In this document: piece after piece, positions 20,666 to 27,889 of the stretch
How the letters are laid out: every line of letters begins with the position of its first letter
Position numbering within the stretch: position 1 is the stretch's first letter
From: JACVRW01 sp963814095
Lineage (GTDB): Bacteria > Actinomycetota > Thermoleophilia > Solirubrobacterales > Thermoleophilaceae
Reading direction: 5' to 3'
Assembly: GCA_963814095.1 (NCBI GenBank)
Contig: CAWFBT010000012.1
Location: forward strand, 5,111-69,110
Length of the DNA: 64,000 nt
Notes under the pieces: generated by a model
What the model was told of the DNA's origin: nothing
Databases searched by the model: none
The model's input: only the letters and a program-made list of their open reading frames with translations
Position numbers and translations under genes: made by a program

Positions 20666-22657
20666 GTGGCGGCGATCGCAGTCAGCTACTCGGGCGTCCT
20701 CGGCGGTGCCGAGCGCGTGCTCCTCGAGGTGGCCTCCGGGCTCGAGGAGCCGCCCCTGATCGCCTGTCCGCCGGGACCGCTCGCGGACGCCGCACGCGAG
20801 CGCGGAATCGGGGTGCTGGAGCTGCGCGAGCGCAGCCTCGAGCTGCGTCGCAGCCCCGCCCAGCGCGCCGCGGCGATTGGCCGGCTCACGGCTCAGGCGG
20901 CCGAGCTCCGCGGACTCTTCCGCTCGCTGCGGCCGCACACGGTCGTCGCATGGGGCATGCGCGCCGGCCTGACCGCGATCCCCGCCGCGGCGCCGGGCAC
21001 ACGACTCGTCCTGCAGCACAACGACCTGCTGCCCGGTCCGCTGATCGCCCGCGCGGTGCGCCGCCGTGCGCGCCAGGCCGAGCTGGTCGTGGTGCCGTCG
21101 CAGTGCGTCGCGCGCGACCTCGACCCTCGCGGCGAGCTCGGTCAGCGGCTGCGCGTGATCAATCCCGGCGTCGACCTCGAGCGCTTCGGGCCGGCGCCGG
21201 CCCAGGGGCAGCGGGTGCTCCTGCTGGGCGCGATCGAGCCCTGGAAGCGCCCGGACCTGGCGCTCGAGGCCGTGGCGCTCGCGGCGCGCGAGCTCCCGGG
21301 GCTGCGGCTGACCGTGGCCGGTGCACCGCTGGGCGCCGAGGGCGAGCGCCTGCTTGCCGAGCTCCGCCGGCGTGCCGAGCGTCCGGACCTGGACGGCCGC
21401 GTCGACTTCACCGGGCCCGTGGACGATCCCGAGCGCCTGCTCGGCTCGGCCGCCTGCCTGCTCCACTGCGCGGAGCGCGAGCCGTACGGGATGGTCGTGG
21501 CCGAGGCGCTCGCGAGCGGGGTGCCGGTGGTGGCCCCCGATTCGTGCGGCCCGGCCGAGCTCGTCGATCCGGACTGCGGGCGCCTGTACCCGCCCGGCGA
21601 CGCCGCGGCCGCAGCGCGCGCACTCACGGGGGTCCTGAAGGGCCCGGAGATGGGCGCCGCTGCCCGTGCCCGCGCCGAGCGCGACCTCGGCGTAGCCGCG
21701 ATGCGCGCCGCCTACGCGCTGCTGCTCGGCGGCCGCTCCGGAGCGCGCCGGCCCGGCGCGGGGCTCGCGCTCGTCACGGTGCTCCACAACTCGGCGCCGG
21801 AGCTCGCGCGGCTGCTCGACTCGCTCGAGCGGCACCTGCCGGACGTCCAGCTCGTCGTGGTCGACTCGGGCTCTTCGGACGGCGGCGTCGAGCTCGCCCG
21901 CGGCTGGCGCGGCGGCAGGGCCGAGGTAGTCGTGCTCGGCGAGAACCAGGGCTTCGGGCGCGCCGTCGCTGCGGGCCTGCCGCTCGTCCGCGAACGCGTG
22001 ACGGCGCTCGTCAACCCGGATGTCGAGCTGCTCGACGCCTCGCTGGCGGCGCTCGGCCGCGAGGCGCTGCGTGACCCCGAGCGGCTGCTCGTGCCGGAGG
22101 TGCTGCGGCCCGACGGCTCGCGCGAGGACAACGCCCAGCACGAGCCCGGCAGCGCCGCGCTGCTGGCGCACGCGCTGCTGCCCGGCACGGTGTTGCCGGC
22201 GCGGCTCGCGGCGGCGGTCGAGCCGTGGCGGTCGCACGCGCCGCGCCGGGCCGGCTGGCCGGTGGCGTCCTGCCTCGTGGCCAGAACCGAGACGCTGCGG
22301 CGGCTCGGGCCCTTCGACGAGCGCGTCTTCATGTACGCGGAGGACCTCGACCTCGGCCTGCGCGCGGCGGACGCGGGCATCGAGACGTGGTTCTGGCCGG
22401 CAGCACGCATTCGGCACACGGGCGCCCACGCCAGCCGCACAGCCTTCGGTGGCGAGCCGCTCGATCTGCTGGCGCGGCGGCGCCGCGAGGTCGTTCGCGA
22501 GCGGCGCGGTCCCGGGCGCGCGCGTCGCGACGACCTGCTCCAGCTGCTCACGTTCGCCGACCGGCTTGCGCTCAAGCGCCTGGCGCGGCGAGACTCCGCC
22601 CGCGAGCGGCGCCAGCTGGGCGCTCTGCTGCGCGCGCGCCGCTCGGACCGGCCATGA
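20666..22657 (+). CDS. Fused GT4-GT2 glycosyltransferase
   Basis: GTG 20666 gives 663 residues. Residues 1-350 are a GT4 (GT-B) enzyme: SYSGVLGGAERVLLEVASGL, VINPGVDLERFGP, LLLGAIEPWKRPDLALEAV, and the donor site LLHCAEREPYGMVVAEALAS with GVPVVAPDSCGPAELV. Residues about 370-600 are a GT2 (GT-A) enzyme of the rhamnosyl/galactofuranosyl type: LALVTVLHNSAPELARLLDS, VVVDSGSSDGGVEL, GENQGFGRAVAAGLPLV, ALVNPDVELLDASL, then CLVARTETLRRLGPFDERVF and MYAEDLDLGLRAADAG. A basic helical tail ends it. The fusion should transfer two sugars in succession. It overlaps the following GT4 by the four-base ATGA, so translation is coupled. Confidence 0.85.
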   Translation: MAAIAVSYSGVLGGAERVLLEVASGLEEPPLIACPPGPLADAARERGIGVLELRERSLELRRSPAQRAAAIGRLTAQAAELRGLFRSLRPHTVVAWGMRAGLTAIPAAAPGTRLVLQHNDLLPGPLIARAVRRRARQAELVVVPSQCVARDLDPRGELGQRLRVINPGVDLERFGPAPAQGQRVLLLGAIEPWKRPDLALEAVALAARELPGLRLTVAGAPLGAEGERLLAELRRRAERPDLDGRVDFTGPVDDPERLLGSAACLLHCAEREPYGMVVAEALASGVPVVAPDSCGPAELVDPDCGRLYPPGDAAAAARALTGVLKGPEMGAAARARAERDLGVAAMRAAYALLLGGRSGARRPGAGLALVTVLHNSAPELARLLDSLERHLPDVQLVVVDSGSSDGGVELARGWRGGRAEVVVLGENQGFGRAVAAGLPLVRERVTALVNPDVELLDASLAALGREALRDPERLLVPEVLRPDGSREDNAQHEPGSAALLAHALLPGTVLPARLAAAVEPWRSHAPRRAGWPVASCLVARTETLRRLGPFDERVFMYAEDLDLGLRAADAGIETWFWPAARIRHTGAHASRTAFGGEPLDLLARRRREVVRERRGPGRARRDDLLQLLTFADRLALKRLARRDSARERRQLGALLRARRSDRP

Positions 22658-23659
22658 GCGCACCCGTCGTCATCGACGCCCGGGCGGCGATCCGGCGCGA
22701 GACGGGCGGCGTCGAGCGCGTCGCGCAGGAGCTCGCGCGCCGGCTGCCGGCGCTGCGGCCGGGGCGCTACGGGGTGCTCGCACCGCGCCCGCGTCTCGCG
22801 CACGCGGCGGGTCATGCCTGGGAGCAGCTCGTGCTGCCGGCTGCAGCGCGCCGCGCCGCGCTCATCCTCTGTCCGGCGAACCTGGCGCCGCTCGCGTCGC
22901 GTCGCAACGTGGTCGTGATCCACGACGTGGCGGCGCTCGCCCACCCCGAGTGGTACGGCCGCGCCTACGTGGCCTGGCAGCGCGCGGCGCTGCCCGCGAT
23001 CGCGCGTCGCGCCCGCCTTGTGATCACCGTGTCCGAGTTCTCGCGCGGGGAGATCGAGGAGCGGCTCGGCGTCCACTCCGAGGTCGTCCCGAACGGCGTG
23101 GCGGAGAGCTTCTCGCCCCACGCCGACCCGGCGCCGGCCGCCCGCGAGCTCGGCCTCGAGCGCCCCTACGTGCTCGCCGTCTCCACGCGCATCGCCCGCA
23201 AGAACGTCGGTGTGCTCGGCGCGGCGGCGGCCGCGCTCGAGGAGCAGGGCATCGAGCTCGTCACGGCCGGCTCCGGCCGCTCGTACATGCACGCCGGAGC
23301 GGCGCCGCCCGGGCGCGCTGCTCGGCTACGTCCCGGAGCGGCTCCTGCCCAGCCTCTACGCCGGCGCCCGCGCGCTCGCGATGCCGTCCGTGTACGAGGG
23401 CTTCGGCCTGCCGGCGCTCGAGGCGATGGCGAGCGGGACGCCGGTCGTGGCCGCGAACCGCGCGGCCCTGCCCGAGATCTGCGCCGGCGCCGCGCTGCTG
23501 GCCGACCCCGACGACCCGGACGCCTTCGCCGACGCGCTGCTGCGCGCGAGCGGTCCGGAACGGGAACGACTCACAGCCGCCGGAGTGGAGCGCGCGGCCG
23601 GCTTCAGCTGGGAACGGAGCGCCGCCGCGACCGATCGCCTGATCGGCGAGCTCCTCTGA
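22654..23659 (+). CDS. Glycosyltransferase family 4 (one frameshift)
   Basis: ATG 22654 overlaps the upstream stop (ATGA). About 335 residues once one extra G at 23311-23313 is removed. Landmarks are IDARAAIRRETGGVERVAQE, HAWEQLVLPAAARRAALILC, VVVIHDVAALAHPEWY, ARLVITVSEFSRGEIEERLG, VVPNGVAESFSP, VLAVSTRIARKNV, and after the break YVPERLLPSLYAGARALAMP and SVYEGFGLPALEAMASGTPV. These are the classical GT4 motifs (EGFGLP...EAMA..G.PV) of mannosyl- and rhamnosyltransferases such as WbpZ/MtfA types. It closes the polysaccharide operon; a functional break is unlikely given the intact sequence on both sides. Confidence 0.8.
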
Positions 23660-23682
23660 ACGCCCTGGCAAACTTCTCACCA

Positions 23683-25257
23683 ATGCTCGCCTCTGGCTCC
23701 ACTCACGAAGTCCTCAACCAGGCGCCTCCAATCGCGCCCTACAACGTCTTCGATGCGGACCTGCCGCTGCGCGAGGCGCTCGAGCGCGAGGGCGGCGGCT
23801 GGGGCATCGACCGAGTGCGCGACGCGGGTGAGCTGGCGGGCAGCGTCGAGGCGATAGAGCACTCCGAGCGCGCTGAGCGCAACGAGCCGCGCCTGCGCAC
23901 GCACGACCGCTACGGCAACCGCATCGACGAGGTCGAGCTGGATCCGTCGTGGCACTGGTGCCTGCGACAGGCGGTCGAGCGCGAGATCCACTCGCTGCCG
24001 TGGCGAGACCCCCAGCCCGGTGCGCACGCCGTGCGCGCGGCGCTGATGTACACGTGGAGCCAGGTCAACTCGGGCGTGATGTGCCCCGTGTCGATGACCT
24101 ACTCCGTGATCCCGGCGTTGCGCGAGGAGCCCGAGCTCGCCGCCGAGTGGGAGCCGCTGCTGACCAAGCCGTCCTATGGCGACGGCGCGCTCGCCGGCAT
24201 GGCGATGACCGAGAAGCAGGGCGGCTCGGACGTTCGCGCCAACACGACGCGCGCCGAAGCGCTCGGCGACGGCAGCTACGAGCTGACCGGACACAAGTGG
24301 TTCTGCTCCTATCCCTCCTGCGACGTCTTCCTGACGCTCGCCCAGACGCCGGCCGGGCTGTCCTGCTTCCTGTTCGAGTCGAGTGACCCCGGTTTCCGCA
24401 TCCAGCGCCTCAAGGACAAGCTCGGCACGCGCTCGCTGCCCTCGAGCGAGGTCGAGTTCGAGCGCGTGCACGCGCGGCTCGTAGGCGAGGAGGGACGCGG
24501 CGTCGCGACGATCATCCGGATGGTCAACCACACCCGGCTCGACTGCCTGATCGGCTCGGCGACCTCGATGCGCTGGGGCGTCGTCCAGGCCGTCCACCAC
24601 GCCCGCCACCGCGCGGCCTTCGGGCGCGAGCTGGCCGACCAGCCGCTGATGCGGAACGTCCTCGCCGACCTCGCGATCGAGTCCGAGGCCGCCACCGCCG
24701 CGGCCATGCGGGTCGCCCGCGCCTACGACGAGGACGACTCGGACTTCCGCCGGCTCGCCACCGCCGTGCTGAAGCACTGGGTCTGCAAGCGCGCACCCTG
24801 GCACGCCACCGAGTCGCTCGAGTGCCTCGGCGGGAACGGCTATGTCGAGGAGTCGGGCATGCCGCGCCTGTTGCGCGACTCGCCGCTCAACTCGATCTGG
24901 GAGGGCTCCGGCAACGTGTCCGCCCTCGACGTTCTGCGCGCACTCGCCAAGGAGCCCGAGACGCTGCCGGCCTTCCTCGCCGAGTGCGAGCTCGCCCGCG
25001 GCGGCAACGCACTGCTCGACGCCTATCTCGACCGCCTGCGCGAGAGCCCGCCCAGCGACCCCGAGTTCGAGGCGCGCCGCGTGGTCGGCGAGCTCGCGCT
25101 CGCGCTGCAGGCGAGCCTGCTCGTGCGGCACGCGCCGCCCGAGGTCTCGGACGCGTTCTGCGCCGGCCGGCTCGAGGGCGCCGGCGGCCGTGTCTTCGGG
25201 ACGCTTCCGCCGCAGGTCGACGCCGAGGCGATCATCGCCCGGGTGCTGCCGGCCTGA
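23683..25257 (+). CDS. aidB: AidB-like acyl-CoA dehydrogenase
   Basis: ATG 23683 gives 524 residues. The N terminus carries the AidB hallmark THEVLNQAPPIAPYNVF. The core has the FAD-binding acyl-CoA dehydrogenase signatures MAMTEKQGGSDVRANTTRAE, YELTGHKWFCSYPSCDVFL, and near residue 400 ECLGGNGYVEESGMPRLLRD followed by SIWEGSGNVSALDVLRAL. AidB-type flavoproteins are induced by alkylating agents in E. coli and bind DNA; they keep weak isovaleryl-CoA dehydrogenase activity. The C-terminal part (residues 430-524) is shorter and less basic than in E. coli AidB, so DNA binding is not assured. It starts 24 bases after the glycosyltransferase but is functionally unrelated. The next gene starts 8 bases after its stop. 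Confidence 0.85.
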   Translation: MLASGSTHEVLNQAPPIAPYNVFDADLPLREALEREGGGWGIDRVRDAGELAGSVEAIEHSERAERNEPRLRTHDRYGNRIDEVELDPSWHWCLRQAVEREIHSLPWRDPQPGAHAVRAALMYTWSQVNSGVMCPVSMTYSVIPALREEPELAAEWEPLLTKPSYGDGALAGMAMTEKQGGSDVRANTTRAEALGDGSYELTGHKWFCSYPSCDVFLTLAQTPAGLSCFLFESSDPGFRIQRLKDKLGTRSLPSSEVEFERVHARLVGEEGRGVATIIRMVNHTRLDCLIGSATSMRWGVVQAVHHARHRAAFGRELADQPLMRNVLADLAIESEAATAAAMRVARAYDEDDSDFRRLATAVLKHWVCKRAPWHATESLECLGGNGYVEESGMPRLLRDSPLNSIWEGSGNVSALDVLRALAKEPETLPAFLAECELARGGNALLDAYLDRLRESPPSDPEFEARRVVGELALALQASLLVRHAPPEVSDAFCAGRLEGAGGRVFGTLPPQVDAEAIIARVLPA

Positions 25258-25264
25258 CGCGCAC

Positions 25265-25936
25265 TTGAGCTCCGCCCGCTTCACCGTCATCGTGATCGCG
25301 ATCGCCGTCGTGGCGATCACCGCGGTGGTGGTGGCGAACGGCGGGCTGCCCTTCGGCGGCGGGGACGACGAGCCCGCCTCGGAGGAGGCGGTTGCGGAGC
25401 CGGCTTCCGCAGGCGAGCGCCGGACTGAGAAGGAGGACGCACCCGAGCTGGCCGACAACCCCGACGAGGTCGGCGGCAGCGACCCCTACGCGCTCACGCG
25501 CACGGCGAACTTCCAGGAGGCGATGCGGGTCCTCGACCGGCGCCGCCAGCAGGTCGAGGGCGAGTTCGAGAGCATTCGAGTGGCGCCCGGTCGCATCGAC
25601 ACCGTGATCGTGCACCCGGACGACCGCCGCACCAACATCCAGATCCGTCCGAACATGAAGATCGCCTTCGACTCGACGCACGACTTCCCCACGCCTGCGG
25701 ACTTCCGTGACGACGGCCTGCGCGCGGCCATGCTCTCCGAGGTCGACACCACGGCGCTGCTGAGGTCGATCGACGCCATCCGCCGCGGCAGCGCCGAGCA
25801 GGACGTCGACTACATCGTGGTCAGCCGCGACATCATCGACGGTCGCATCGACCAGTCCGCCTACATGCGCATTCGTACCCCGCGACCGCGCTCCTTCCTG
25901 AAGGAGCCGGGAGAGGAGCTGCGTCAGATCGGATGA
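25265..25936 (+). CDS. Membrane-anchored protein of unknown function
   Basis: TTG 25265 is the only start before the membrane segment and gives 223 residues. Residues 4-22 (ARFTVIVIAIAVVAITAVVV) are a single membrane span. An acidic linker rich in E, A and D follows (residues 35-75), then a soluble domain of about 140 residues: NFQEAMRVLDRRRQQVEGEF, SIRVAPGRIDTVIVHPDDRR, NIQIRPNMKIAFDSTHDF and VDYIVVSRDIIDGRIDQSAY. I do not recognise the family. The linker and outward-facing domain suggest it acts at the cell surface. It starts 8 bases after the AidB-like gene and overlaps the enoyl-CoA hydratase start by four bases (ATGA), so the three were probably co-transcribed. Confidence 0.75.
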   Translation: MSSARFTVIVIAIAVVAITAVVVANGGLPFGGGDDEPASEEAVAEPASAGERRTEKEDAPELADNPDEVGGSDPYALTRTANFQEAMRVLDRRRQQVEGEFESIRVAPGRIDTVIVHPDDRRTNIQIRPNMKIAFDSTHDFPTPADFRDDGLRAAMLSEVDTTALLRSIDAIRRGSAEQDVDYIVVSRDIIDGRIDQSAYMRIRTPRPRSFLKEPGEELRQIG

Positions 25937-26279
25937 GCCCGGCGACGCTCCGCTACGAGGTCACCGGGCGCATCGCCCGGATCACGCTCGACCGGCCGGG
26001 GCGCGGCAACGGGATCACGCTCGCGATGCCGCGCGAGCTTGCCGAGTGTGTCGAGGAGGCCAACCTGGACCCCGCCGTGCACGTGATCGCGCTCGCGGGC
26101 GAGGGCAAGGGCTTCTGCGGCGGCTACGACCTCGTCGAGTACGCCGAGACCGGCCGCCCGGCCACGATCCCGGGCAGCCGTGGGACCCGGTGCTGGACTG
26201 GCAGATGATGAGCCGCAACCTGCGCGGCTTCATGAGCCTGTTGAGGCTCGTTAGTAAAGACATGCACCGAGCCGCCTGA
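25933..26279 (+). pseudogene. Enoyl-CoA hydratase/isomerase, frameshifted and truncated
   Basis: ATG 25933 starts MSPATLRYEVTGRIARITLD, with the crotonase features LDRPGRGNGIT, VIALAGEGKGFCGGYDLVEY (oxyanion-hole GKGFCGGYDL). One base is missing near 26180: adding it gives SPWDPVLDWQMMSRNLRGFM, as in intact homologues. The homologous part stops at about 26250 (GFMSLLRL), where the second oxyanion loop, catalytic region and C-terminal half, some 150-170 residues, should follow. Instead a short unrelated tail ends at 26279. So the gene is a remnant of about 105 codons, even if the frame error is discounted. The break is abrupt and adjoins the lanthipeptide-precursor segment, which suggests a deletion or insertion joint. 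Confidence 0.75.
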
Positions 26280-26352
26280 TCGGCAGGCAGAGCCGCGCGA
26301 GACGACGGTTATCGGCAGGGTCTGGCGCTGCCGTCGTTCACCGCGGCGTGAG

Positions 26353-26369
26353 CGAGGTCTACGTCATCG
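26353..26369. repeat. 17-bp direct repeat, copy A
   Basis: The 17 bases CGAGGTCTACGTCATCG occur here and again exactly at 26621-26637, on either side of the lanthipeptide-precursor gene. Both copies can be read in a frame giving EVYVI. Beyond the 17 bases similarity fades, apart from AGCT shortly downstream in both. The spacing between starts is 268 bases. Confidence 0.7.
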
Positions 26370-26394
26370 AGCTAGTGTCGGTCACAATGACCAG

Positions 26395-26414
26395 CCCCGG
26401 CGCTAGGGCCGGGG
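26395..26414 (+). promoter_or_regulatory. Hairpin just before the ribosome site of the lanthipeptide precursor
   Basis: CCCCGGC (26395-26401) and GCCGGGG (26408-26414) form a perfect 7-bp stem with a 6-base loop. The stem ends directly at AAAAGGAGGA, the ribosome-binding site of the 26429 gene. It may affect translation or mark the end of an upstream transcript. No run of T follows. Confidence 0.4.
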
Positions 26415-26428
26415 AAAAGGAGGACCCA

Positions 26429-26581
26429 GTGATCGTCCCGCCCTTGCCCGAGACCCCACTACAGCCGAGCGAGTTCGATCTCGATGTCAGGCTCGAACCG
26501 GTGGCAAAGAGGCCCGTCCCCGGCCCGGTGGGTACCGTTCAGACCGTCCCTCCGTGCGGCAGCCAGACGTGCGCGTGCTGA
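26429..26581 (+). CDS. FxLD-type lanthipeptide (RiPP) precursor, orphan
   Basis: GTG 26429 is preceded by a strong ribosome site (AAGGAGG, GGAGG ending five bases before the start). An in-frame upstream GTG at 26348 and an ATG at 26387 lack one. The 50-residue product has a Pro-rich start (PPLPETPLQP), the motif FDLD at residues 16-19 within EFDLDVRLEP, a Pro/Val linker, and a C-terminal core ending TVPPCGSQTCAC. The FxLD motif followed by a Cys/Ser/Thr-rich tail defines the actinobacterial FxLD lanthipeptide family; the leader is recognised by a LanB-type dehydratase and the core becomes ring-closed by Ser/Thr-Cys links. Candidate partners here are T36, T39, S45, T47 and C43, C48, C50. No LanB, LanC, FxLD methyltransferase or exporter is in the window, so it is an orphan or remnant. 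Confidence 0.65.
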   Translation: MIVPPLPETPLQPSEFDLDVRLEPVAKRPVPGPVGTVQTVPPCGSQTCAC

Positions 26582-26727
26582 AGCTCACTACGCGGTCCAG
26601 TCGGCGAACGGGAACGCCTTCGAGGTCTACGTCATCGTGAGCTGTTGCTGATCCCAGTCGGTCGAGTGGCGGCAGCGCACGCACCGCGGGTGGACACTCC
26701 CGTCAATCACCAGCCGTAGCGATAGCT
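26582..26727. other. Intergenic stretch after the lanthipeptide precursor
   Basis: No convincing gene. It contains the second 17-bp repeat. A reading frame running out of the precursor gene in another phase ends VYVIVSCC at the TGA at 26649-26651, but it has no start codon or ribosome site of its own. Base composition looks less GC-rich than the flanks. Confidence 0.4.
26621..26637. repeat. 17-bp direct repeat, copy B
   Basis: Exact second copy of the 17 bases at 26353-26369. It lies 40 bases after the stop codon of the lanthipeptide precursor. The pair could mark the ends of an inserted segment or be a shared protein-coding or binding motif. Confidence 0.7.
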
Positions 26728-27090
26728 CTAGCTCGGCCCACGGTCCCTAAGACGACCTAGGACTCGCCGTTCAATCTGGATACCGACGTAGCTGACCCGG
26801 TTGCCGGTCGCTGCCACCTCCCTGAGAGCGCCGCGATGGGTCCCGCTCCAGGTGAGGCGGGCGACGACACGGTCGCCCGCCGCGAACAGCTCATCGACCT
26901 GATTGTGCCAATCGGGGAACGCCACCCGTACGCGCTCGACGTAGCGTTTGAACGCATCCCGCCCATGCTCCACAGAGCCGAGCGACCCGCGGAAGCCGAT
27001 GTCCTCCGCCAGGATCTCGTCAGCGACCTCGAGCCGCCATTTGTTCCAGAGCTCGTCGTAGAAACGGCGGACCAGCAGCTCGCCCGCCAC
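26728..27090 (-). CDS. SnoaL-like (NTF2-fold) protein
   Basis: GTG 27090 gives 120 residues: LVRRFYDELWNKWRLEVADE, ILAEDIGFRGSLG, GRDAFKRYVERVRVAFPDWH, then VDELFAAGDRVVARLTWSGT and GNRVSYVGIQIE. This is the SnoaL-like polyketide-cyclase/ester-cyclase group of the NTF2 fold, small proteins with a deep ligand pocket. The end is odd: after IQIE the usual final strand-helix ('..gki.e.w...D..g') is replaced by a basic tail RRVLGRLRDRGPS, so the last 15 or so residues may be lost or shifted. It lies 11 bases after the VOC gene on the same strand, probably one transcript. Ligand unknown. Confidence 0.65.
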   Translation of the reverse strand: MAGELLVRRFYDELWNKWRLEVADEILAEDIGFRGSLGSVEHGRDAFKRYVERVRVAFPDWHNQVDELFAAGDRVVARLTWSGTHRGALREVAATGNRVSYVGIQIERRVLGRLRDRGPS

Positions 27091-27101
27091 GGGCTCCCCT
27101 G

Positions 27102-27872
27102 CTACTCGTCGAAGCGGCCGTCGAAGATCCCGAACACGGCGCCCTGTGCATCCTGTGCGACGACGATCTCGCCACCTGGCACGGACATTTTGGGCACGAG
27201 CAGCGTGCCACCGGCCGCGCTGATCTTCTCGCTGGCCCCGTCGACGTCGTTGTGGCCGAAGTAGACGAGCCAGTGCGAGGGCGCCTCCTGCCCGGGCGGC
27301 AGCGTCATCATGCCGGCGTTCAGGTTGTCGCCGACGTAGATCCCCCAGTACGGCGTCTGGGTGTCGCCGGTTTGCTCGATGCGCCAGCCGAAAAGGCCTG
27401 TGTAGAACGCGCTCGCCTTGTCGATGTCGGACGTGTTGAGCTGGGTGAGCGACAGGAGCCCGTGGCCGTTCACGAGCTCGGCGCCGATCTGGTCGCCCGG
27501 CTGCCAGATGCAGAAGACCGCCCCGGTCGGGTCCGCGATCACAGCCATGCGGCCGGCCTCCATGACGTCGAACGGCTCCACGAAGACCGTTGCGCCGAGC
27601 TCGCCGGCCTTTGCCGCGCTGGCGTCGGCGTCCTCGACGGTGATGTACGCGTTCCAGGCCGGCGGCTGGCCCTCCTGCTGAACGGTGCCGAGGGCGCCGA
27701 CTCGCCGGCCGTCGATCAAGGCCATGGTGTAGACGCCGCCGTCGGGAAGCTCGAGGTCGTCGAGCTCCCAGCCGAACAGGTCTGAGTAGAAGGTCTTGGC
27801 GGCGTCGGCGTCGGTGGTGGCGAGGTCAGCCCAGGAGAAGAACCCGGGGTCGTAGCTGTCTCGTTGTCCCAT
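27102..27872 (-). CDS. Two-domain VOC (glyoxalase-fold) protein, CFP30B-like
   Basis: ATG 27872 gives 256 residues made of two VOC domains. Domain 1: FFSWADLATTDADAAKTFYS, DLFGWELDDLELPDGGVYTM and FDVMEAGRMAVIADPTGAVF. Domain 2: GLLSLTQLNTSDIDKASAFY, TGLFGWRIEQ, SHWLVYFGHNDVDGASEKIS and GGEIVVAQDAQGAVFGIFDG. This repeats the arrangement of the mycobacterial protein CFP30B/Rv0577 and of many actinobacterial 'VOC family' proteins. Neither domain shows a full glyoxalase metal quartet, so catalysis of the methylglyoxal reaction is doubtful; ligand binding or resistance is more likely. It is first in a pair with the SnoaL-like gene. Confidence 0.8.
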   Translation of the reverse strand: MGQRDSYDPGFFSWADLATTDADAAKTFYSDLFGWELDDLELPDGGVYTMALIDGRRVGALGTVQQEGQPPAWNAYITVEDADASAAKAGELGATVFVEPFDVMEAGRMAVIADPTGAVFCIWQPGDQIGAELVNGHGLLSLTQLNTSDIDKASAFYTGLFGWRIEQTGDTQTPYWGIYVGDNLNAGMMTLPPGQEAPSHWLVYFGHNDVDGASEKISAAGGTLLVPKMSVPGGEIVVAQDAQGAVFGIFDGRFDE

Positions 27873-27889
27873 GCGGCGACAGTACCCGG

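Noticed and set aside
17567..22663. A minus-strand open frame of about 1700 codons
   Set aside because: Only 17567-20272 is a real gene (GT2-WsaF). The rest is antisense to the plus-strand LPxTG and GT4-GT2 genes and has the Arg/Pro/Ala-rich composition of a high-GC shadow frame.
22225..25257. A single frame joining the GT4 gene to the AidB-like dehydrogenase
   Set aside because: Each part is a complete family member with its own start. The apparent fusion comes from the extra base at 23311-23313 that shifts GT4 into the dehydrogenase frame.
26348..26428. An earlier GTG/ATG start for the lanthipeptide precursor
   Set aside because: The 27 extra codons have no ribosome site and overlap the hairpin and a perfect ribosome site, while GTG 26429 is optimally spaced.
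26583..26651. A second small peptide ending VYVIVSCC downstream of the precursor
   Set aside because: No start codon or ribosome site in frame, and the frame simply runs out of the precursor gene.
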